Below are positions 7,491-11,300 of a stretch of DNA of 11,300 nucleotides, one piece after another. The number at the start of each line of letters is the position of its first letter. Positions within the stretch are counted from its first letter, which is position 1. Source of the DNA: JAAYWY01 sp050945275 (GTDB lineage Bacteria > Bacillota > DTU030 > DUMP01); the NCBI GenBank assembly GCA_050945275.1, contig JBMNSQ010000052.1, forward strand, positions 1-11,300. Direction: 5' to 3'. The translations under genes were made by a program, and so were the position numbers. The notes below the pieces were generated by a model. It had not been told where the DNA came from and ran no database searches. It worked only from the letters and a program-made list of their open reading frames with translations.

Positions 7491-10400
7491 TCAGTCGTCC
7501 TTTTTACCACCCACTAAGCTACCGCCCAAGAGTTCTTCTTCATTCAGATTAGGATCCACCGTATTTTCTTCTACGTCGGTATCATCGGCTTCTTCTTCCG
7601 TCTCCGTTGACCTAGCCTTTCTCTTGCCACGCGGTGATTCCGCTTCTCCGGAGATATCTAACTCCAGCTCTTTGGCGGTGCTAACCACATCGTCTTCCTC
7701 GTCCCGAATGTCTATTTCTTCGTCATTTTCATTGAGAACCTTGACATCCAAGGACAAGCTTTGCAGCTCCTTAATGAGAACCTTAAATGACTCTGGCACG
7801 CCAGGTTCAGGGACATTTTCTCCTTTGACAATGGCCTCGTAGGTCTTTACCCTACCCACTACATCGTCAGACTTTACAGTAAGGAGTTCCTGCAGAGTGT
7901 AAGCTGACCCGTAAGCTTCCAGGGCCCAAACTTCCATCTCGCCAAAGCGCTGGCCGCCAAATTGGGCCTTGCCGCCCAGCGGCTGTTGGGTTACCAAAGA
8001 GTATGGTCCGGTAGAACGAGCATGAATCTTGTCATCTACCAAATGGGCCAGTTTTAACATATAAATGTAACCCACTGTTATCGGGTTGTCGAAGGGATAG
8101 CCCGTCCGACCGTCGCGCAACTGGATTTTGCCGTCAACAGGCAGTCCCGCCTTAACTAACATGTCCTTGATTTCCTCGTCGCTAGCCCCATCAAATACCG
8201 GTGTAGCAACTTTAAGGCCGAGCATTTTAGCAGCCCAACCCAGGTGGGTCTCTAACACCTGACCTATGTTTAGCCGGGAAGGAACCCCTAAGGGGTTGAG
8301 CACAATATCCACCGGCGTCCCATCTGGTAAATAAGGCATATCCTCTTCGGGCAAAATACGAGCGATAACTCCCTTATTGCCGTGACGGCCAGCCATTTTA
8401 TCGCCTTCTGAGATCTTGCGTTTTTGGGCCACATAAACCCGTACCAACTGATTGACACCGGGGGCGATCTCATCGCCGCTTTCACGAGAAAAAACCTTCA
8501 CATCTACCACAATGCCCGCTTCCCCGTGAGGAACGCGAAGGGAAGTATCGCGAACTTCGCGCGCTTTTTCACCAAAGATAGCTCTTAAAAGCCTCTCTTC
8601 AGCTGTAAGTTCCGTTTCGCCCTTAGGCGTCACTTTACCAACCAAAATATCGCCTGGACGCACTTCCGCTCCAATGCGGATAATGCCTCGATCGTCAAGG
8701 TCTTTTAGCGCTTCATCGCCTACATTAGGGATGTCACGGGTGATTTCCTCGGGACCTAGTTTAGTGTCACGAGCATCACTCTCGTATTCTTCAATATGAA
8801 TAGACGTAAATACATCATCTTTGACCAGTCGTTCAGAGATCAAAATAGCATCCTCGTAGTTGTAACCTTCCCACGGCATAAACGCCACCAACACGTTTCG
8901 GCCTAGAGCTAGTTCTCCTTGATCGGTAGAAGGTCCGTCTGCCAGTATCGTACCAGCCTGTACCCGATCCCCTTTAAAAACAATCGGTCTCTGGTTAATG
9001 CAGGTACCCTGGTTAGAGCGAACAAATTTTTCTAAGTGATAGCGGTCTAAAGTGCCGTCATCGGCTCGGACAGTGATGTGATCGGAGCTAACATGGACTA
9101 CCACGCCAGGACGAGATGCTACGACAAGCACCCCGGAATCGTAAGCCGATTTGGCTTCGATACCCGTACCCACAAGGGGGGCTTCCGGTATCAAAAGAGG
9201 CACACCCTGCCGCTGCATGTTAGATCCCATAAGAGCCCGGTTAGCATCATCATGTTCCAGAAAAGGAATCAAAGCGGTAGCCACCGACACTAACTGCTTT
9301 GGTGATACGTCCATGTAATCCACTTCTTCGGCCGATACCTCGATAATCCGATCACCAAAACGTACGGTTACTTTGCTGTTGACAAAAGTGCCATCGTCGT
9401 TCAGTGGTTCGTTGGCCTGAGCAATAATATACTCATCCTCTTCATCGGCAGTCATGTAGACTATTTCCTTCGTTACAGCACCACGCTCTTTGTCCACCTT
9501 ACGATAAGGGGTTTCAATAAACCCAAAGTCGTTTACACGGGCATAAGTAGACAACGAACTGATCAAGCCGATGTTGGGACCTTCGGGTGTCTCAATGGGA
9601 CACATACGACCGTAGTGAGAGTAGTGCACGTCACGCACCTCAAATCCAGCCCGTTCCCGTGACAGACCACCGGGTCCTAGTGCCGACAAGCGGCGCTTGT
9701 GAGTGAGTTCGGCCAGAGGATTAGTCTGGTCCATAAACTGCGATAACTGTGAACTACCAAAAAACTCCTTTATAGAAGCGACGACCGGACGAATATTAAT
9801 AAGCGCCTGCGGGGTAATGATATCCACATCTTGAATGGTCATTCGTTCCCGCACCACACGCTCCATTCGTGATAAGCCTATGCGGAACTGATTCTGCAGA
9901 AGTTCACCTACAGAACGTAGTCTTCTATTACCTAAATGGTCAATATCGTCTACCCGGCCCTTGCCGTCTTTTAGATCGATTAAATAACGAATAGTACCGA
10001 CAATATCCTCTTTAGTCAACACATGGACATCTTGCGGTATATCGAGCTTAAGCTTTTTGTTCAGTTTGTACCGCCCTACCGATGCCAAATCATAGCGTTT
10101 GGGTTCGAAAAAAAGATTTTGCAACAGTGTGCGAGCACTATCCACCGTCGGTGGCTCGCCTGGGCGTAAGCGCTTATAAACTTCAACTAAACCCTCTTCT
10201 TCGGACTTAGTGCTATCACGCTCTATGGTGCCACGGATACGGCTACTATCATCGAATAATTCCAGGATGCGGCCATCAGTACCGTACCCGATAGCCCGGA
10301 GAAAAGCAGTCACTGGAATCTTACGTGTCCTATCCACCCGGATACTAATCACGTCGGTAGCATCCAATTCAAATTCCAACCACGCCCCCCGGTTGGGCAT

Positions 10401-10877
10401 GATAGTGGCGGAATAGAGCACCTTACCAGCATCTTCCGTCCGTGAAAAATATGTTCCGGGGGAACGCACTAGCTGGCTTACCACCACACGCTCGGCGCCG
10501 TTAATAATAAACGTTCCTTTGTCGGTCATCAAGGGAAAATCACCCATGAAGACCTCCTGTTCTTTAACCTCCCCCGTTTCCTTATTATGGAGACGAACCC
10601 TCACCTTAAGCGGAGCGGCATACGTTACATCACGTTCTTTGCAGTCCTCCTGGGAATACTTGGGTTCACCTAAACTATACGTAACAAACTCTAAGATAAG
10701 ATTACCGGTAAAATCTAGGATGGGTGAGATTTCATCAAACGTCTCTTTTAGTCCTTTTTCCAAAAACCACTGATACGAACTACGCTGAATCTCAATTAAA
10801 TTAGGCAGGTCAAGCACGTCCACTAACTTGGCGAAACTGTACCTTTGTTTTGCATGACCCCGAACAGGATGCAGCAA
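7491..10877 (-). CDS. rpoB: DNA-directed RNA polymerase subunit beta
   Basis: Beta is the second catalytic subunit of RNA polymerase. The chosen start gives 1128 residues, beginning MLHPVRGHAKQRYSFAKLVDVLDLPNLIEIQ after conversion of TTG. This TTG at 10877 has the Shine-Dalgarno AGGGGTGA ending 7 nt upstream; the longer frame from a TTG at 10919 adds 14 residues that do not resemble the family and has no comparable site. The rifampicin-binding region (about residues 375-402: SSQLSQFMDQTNP and THKRRLSALGPGG) is wild type. KMAGRHGNKG carries the active-site lysines at about 827 and 835. EMEVWALEAYG and LQELLTVKSDD near the C-terminus are standard. The last 80 residues form a strongly acidic tail broken by a basic GKRKAR patch. 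No ribosomal stalk gene precedes it, which is unusual. Confidence 0.97.
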   Translation of the reverse strand: MLHPVRGHAKQRYSFAKLVDVLDLPNLIEIQRSSYQWFLEKGLKETFDEISPILDFTGNLILEFVTYSLGEPKYSQEDCKERDVTYAAPLKVRVRLHNKETGEVKEQEVFMGDFPLMTDKGTFIINGAERVVVSQLVRSPGTYFSRTEDAGKVLYSATIMPNRGAWLEFELDATDVISIRVDRTRKIPVTAFLRAIGYGTDGRILELFDDSSRIRGTIERDSTKSEEEGLVEVYKRLRPGEPPTVDSARTLLQNLFFEPKRYDLASVGRYKLNKKLKLDIPQDVHVLTKEDIVGTIRYLIDLKDGKGRVDDIDHLGNRRLRSVGELLQNQFRIGLSRMERVVRERMTIQDVDIITPQALINIRPVVASIKEFFGSSQLSQFMDQTNPLAELTHKRRLSALGPGGLSRERAGFEVRDVHYSHYGRMCPIETPEGPNIGLISSLSTYARVNDFGFIETPYRKVDKERGAVTKEIVYMTADEEDEYIIAQANEPLNDDGTFVNSKVTVRFGDRIIEVSAEEVDYMDVSPKQLVSVATALIPFLEHDDANRALMGSNMQRQGVPLLIPEAPLVGTGIEAKSAYDSGVLVVASRPGVVVHVSSDHITVRADDGTLDRYHLEKFVRSNQGTCINQRPIVFKGDRVQAGTILADGPSTDQGELALGRNVLVAFMPWEGYNYEDAILISERLVKDDVFTSIHIEEYESDARDTKLGPEEITRDIPNVGDEALKDLDDRGIIRIGAEVRPGDILVGKVTPKGETELTAEERLLRAIFGEKAREVRDTSLRVPHGEAGIVVDVKVFSRESGDEIAPGVNQLVRVYVAQKRKISEGDKMAGRHGNKGVIARILPEEDMPYLPDGTPVDIVLNPLGVPSRLNIGQVLETHLGWAAKMLGLKVATPVFDGASDEEIKDMLVKAGLPVDGKIQLRDGRTGYPFDNPITVGYIYMLKLAHLVDDKIHARSTGPYSLVTQQPLGGKAQFGGQRFGEMEVWALEAYGSAYTLQELLTVKSDDVVGRVKTYEAIVKGENVPEPGVPESFKVLIKELQSLSLDVKVLNENDEEIDIRDEEDDVVSTAKELELDISGEAESPRGKRKARSTETEEEADDTDVEENTVDPNLNEEELLGGSLVGGKKDD

Positions 10878-10884
10878 GTTGACT

Positions 10885-10892
10885 TCACCCCT
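10885..10892 (-). promoter_or_regulatory. Shine-Dalgarno that decides the rpoB start
   Basis: AGGGGTGA lies 7 nt before the TTG at 10877. The same octamer precedes the GTG start of fusA (2661-2654), which supports both start choices. It follows the proposed closing helix of the rpoB leader by 13 nt. Confidence 0.75.
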
Positions 10893-10926
10893 CGGCAAGC
10901 TATTGGCGATCAGACACAATACTGAA

Positions 10927-10959
10927 AAGCAAGGCGGCTTTTAGTCGGCAACCTCGCTT
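10927..10959 (-). repeat. Inverted repeat (hairpin P4) near the rpoB start
   Basis: AAGCGAGG and CCTTGCTT pair over 8 bp (one G-T) around a 17-nt loop that can extend by two more G-C pairs. In transcript order the arm ends in TT followed by TT, a short four-base T run, so it is at best a weak attenuator-like terminator ahead of rpoB. Confidence 0.5.
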
Positions 10960-11003
10960 GAAATAAAAAGAGCCACTTCGTATTATTCCCGGTTTTACCA
11001 AAA

Positions 11004-11050
11004 GGTATTCTCTCTTTCCTTTTTATGGCCCCAAAAAGGAAAGAGATACC
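11004..11050 (-). repeat. Long inverted repeat (hairpin P2) in the rpoB leader
   Basis: GGTATCTCTTTCCTTTTT (11050-11033 in transcript order) is the complement of AAAAAGGAAAGAG plus ATACC (11024-11012 and 11008-11004), with AGA (11011-11009) bulged. It makes an 18-bp stem with an 8-nt loop. On the minus strand it is followed by TTTTGG, only four T, and on the plus strand by CCCTGATC, so it is not a convincing terminator either way. It starts about 12 nt into the predicted rpoBC transcript. Confidence 0.85.
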
Positions 11051-11068
11051 CCCTGATCGCATTTAATT

Positions 11069-11097
11069 ATGCTATCATAACCAACAACGTGCGTCAA
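11069..11097 (-). promoter_or_regulatory. Promoter of rpoBC
   Basis: The minus strand has TTGACG (11097-11092), a 17-nt spacer and TAGCAT (11074-11069), preceded by TGA, so an extended -10 is present. Matches are 5/6 and 4/6. Transcription would start near 11062, giving a leader of about 185 nt. A second -10-like TATATT lies upstream but without a good -35. Confidence 0.65.
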
Positions 11098-11165
11098 TAG
11101 GTAAACCAATGTTTTCTACAATATACCCCTTCTCGACTATCTAAAGCAGACTAAACTTCCGCTGA

Positions 11166-11193
11166 TTGTATTCCTAGCCTGTTGTGGTATACT
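11166..11193 (+). promoter_or_regulatory. Promoter of the flavodiiron-like gene
   Basis: TATACT (11188-11193) has TGG just before it, an extended -10, and a weak -35 TTGTAT (11166-11171) at 16 nt. The predicted start near 11200 gives a 5' leader of about 50 nt. The inverted repeat TGTTGT (11180-11185) and ACAACA (11198-11203) flanks the -10 and could be an operator. Confidence 0.6.
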
Positions 11194-11251
11194 GAGAACA
11201 ACATTTGCCCAAACAGTAACTAGTGCTATTTTTGGAAGGAGGAAATCTTTA

Positions 11252-11300
11252 ATGAGCTTTAGCATCAACAATCAAGTAACGTGGGTAGGGAAAATTGATT
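11252..11300 (+). CDS. Start of a probable FprA-type flavodiiron protein (partial)
   Basis: Only 16 complete codons are present: MSFSINNQVTWVGKID. The V-x-WVGxID pattern close to the N-terminus matches A-type flavoproteins (FprA, flavodiiron oxygen or nitric oxide reductases), where WVG-x-D-W begins the metallo-beta-lactamase-like diiron domain. These enzymes are cytoplasmic and detoxify oxygen or NO in anaerobes (family knowledge). The ATG has AAGGAGG 9 nt upstream and its own promoter. It is divergent from rpoB. The call rests on a short stretch, so the family is probable and the precise function unknown. Confidence 0.65.
   Translation, partial: MSFSINNQVTWVGKID

Larger units (their letters stand above)
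10906..11060 (-). ncRNA. Candidate structured 5' leader of the rpoBC transcript
   Basis: Four pairings can be drawn in transcript order. P1: GCGATCAG (11060-11053) with CTGATCGC (10913-10906), 8 bp, closing the element. P2: an 18-bp stem (11050-11033 with 11024-11004) with a 3-nt bulge AGA and an 8-nt loop GGGGCCAT. P3: GGAATAA (10989-10983) with TTATTTC (10966-10960), 7 bp including a G-T, weak. P4: AAGCGAGG (10959-10952) with CCTTGCTT (10934-10927), 8 bp including a G-T. P3 and P4 abut and could stack. The predicted transcript starts only 1 to 3 nt before P1. P2 is certain as an inverted repeat; P1 and P4 are plausible; P3 is doubtful. I recognise no known riboswitch or T-box, and it is not an L10 leader. 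Function is unknown. Confidence 0.4.

Noticed and set aside
9640..9760. Rifampicin-resistance substitution in RpoB, or streptomycin-resistance substitution in RpsL
   Set aside because: The rifampicin region reads as wild type (SQLSQFMDQTNP, THKRRLSALG), and RpsL keeps Lys43 and Lys88.
11004..11050. Bidirectional terminator between divergent genes
   Set aside because: The genes diverge, so no terminator is needed there, and the T-run after the stem is only four bases on one side and absent on the other. It sits inside the predicted rpoBC leader.
11114..11119. TATATT as a second -10 for rpoB on the minus strand
   Set aside because: No acceptable -35 lies 16 to 18 nt upstream; the TTGACG-TAGCAT pair is better.

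Overview
The window suggests a Gram-positive, low-to-mid-GC Firmicute of the class Clostridia. The reasons are the compact 1128-residue RpoB and 1152-residue RpoC with Bacillus/Clostridium-type motifs, the strong AGGAGG-like ribosome binding sites, a YbxF-type L7Ae protein ahead of rpsL, and the start of an FprA-like flavodiiron protein, a family typical of anaerobes. I cannot name a genus from the sequence alone.

Almost everything is transcribed on the minus strand. Reading in that direction: a divergent promoter region (10878-11251), rpoB, rpoC, a 178-bp spacer with its own promoter and a GC-rich hairpin, then the str cluster rplGB (L7Ae-like), rpsL, rpsG, fusA and the first 178 codons of tuf, which runs off the left edge. 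At the right edge a plus-strand gene begins with its own promoter and ribosome binding site. Its first 16 codons look like an FprA-type flavodiiron protein.

The genes are core housekeeping. rpoB and rpoC encode the two catalytic subunits of RNA polymerase. rpsL and rpsG encode 30S proteins of the decoding centre and head. fusA and tuf encode the elongation GTPases, and rplGB a small RNA-binding protein. All are intact, with the key catalytic and metal-binding residues present. I see no mobile element, CRISPR array, tRNA, rRNA or accessory gene.

The less ordinary content is regulatory and organisational. rpoB has lost the usual rplK-rplA-rplJ-rplL genes upstream and begins its own transcription unit, with a promoter and a roughly 185-nt leader that can fold into a possible four-helix structure. 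The str cluster has a near-consensus promoter (TTGACA-17-TAAAAT with extended -10) inside the rpoC-rplGB spacer, followed by a leader with a 15-bp bulged hairpin. Three start codons (rpoB, fusA, rplGB) are better placed downstream of the longest reading frame, judged by Shine-Dalgarno position and family N-termini. No clearly new protein system is visible; the two leaders are the best candidates for something undescribed.
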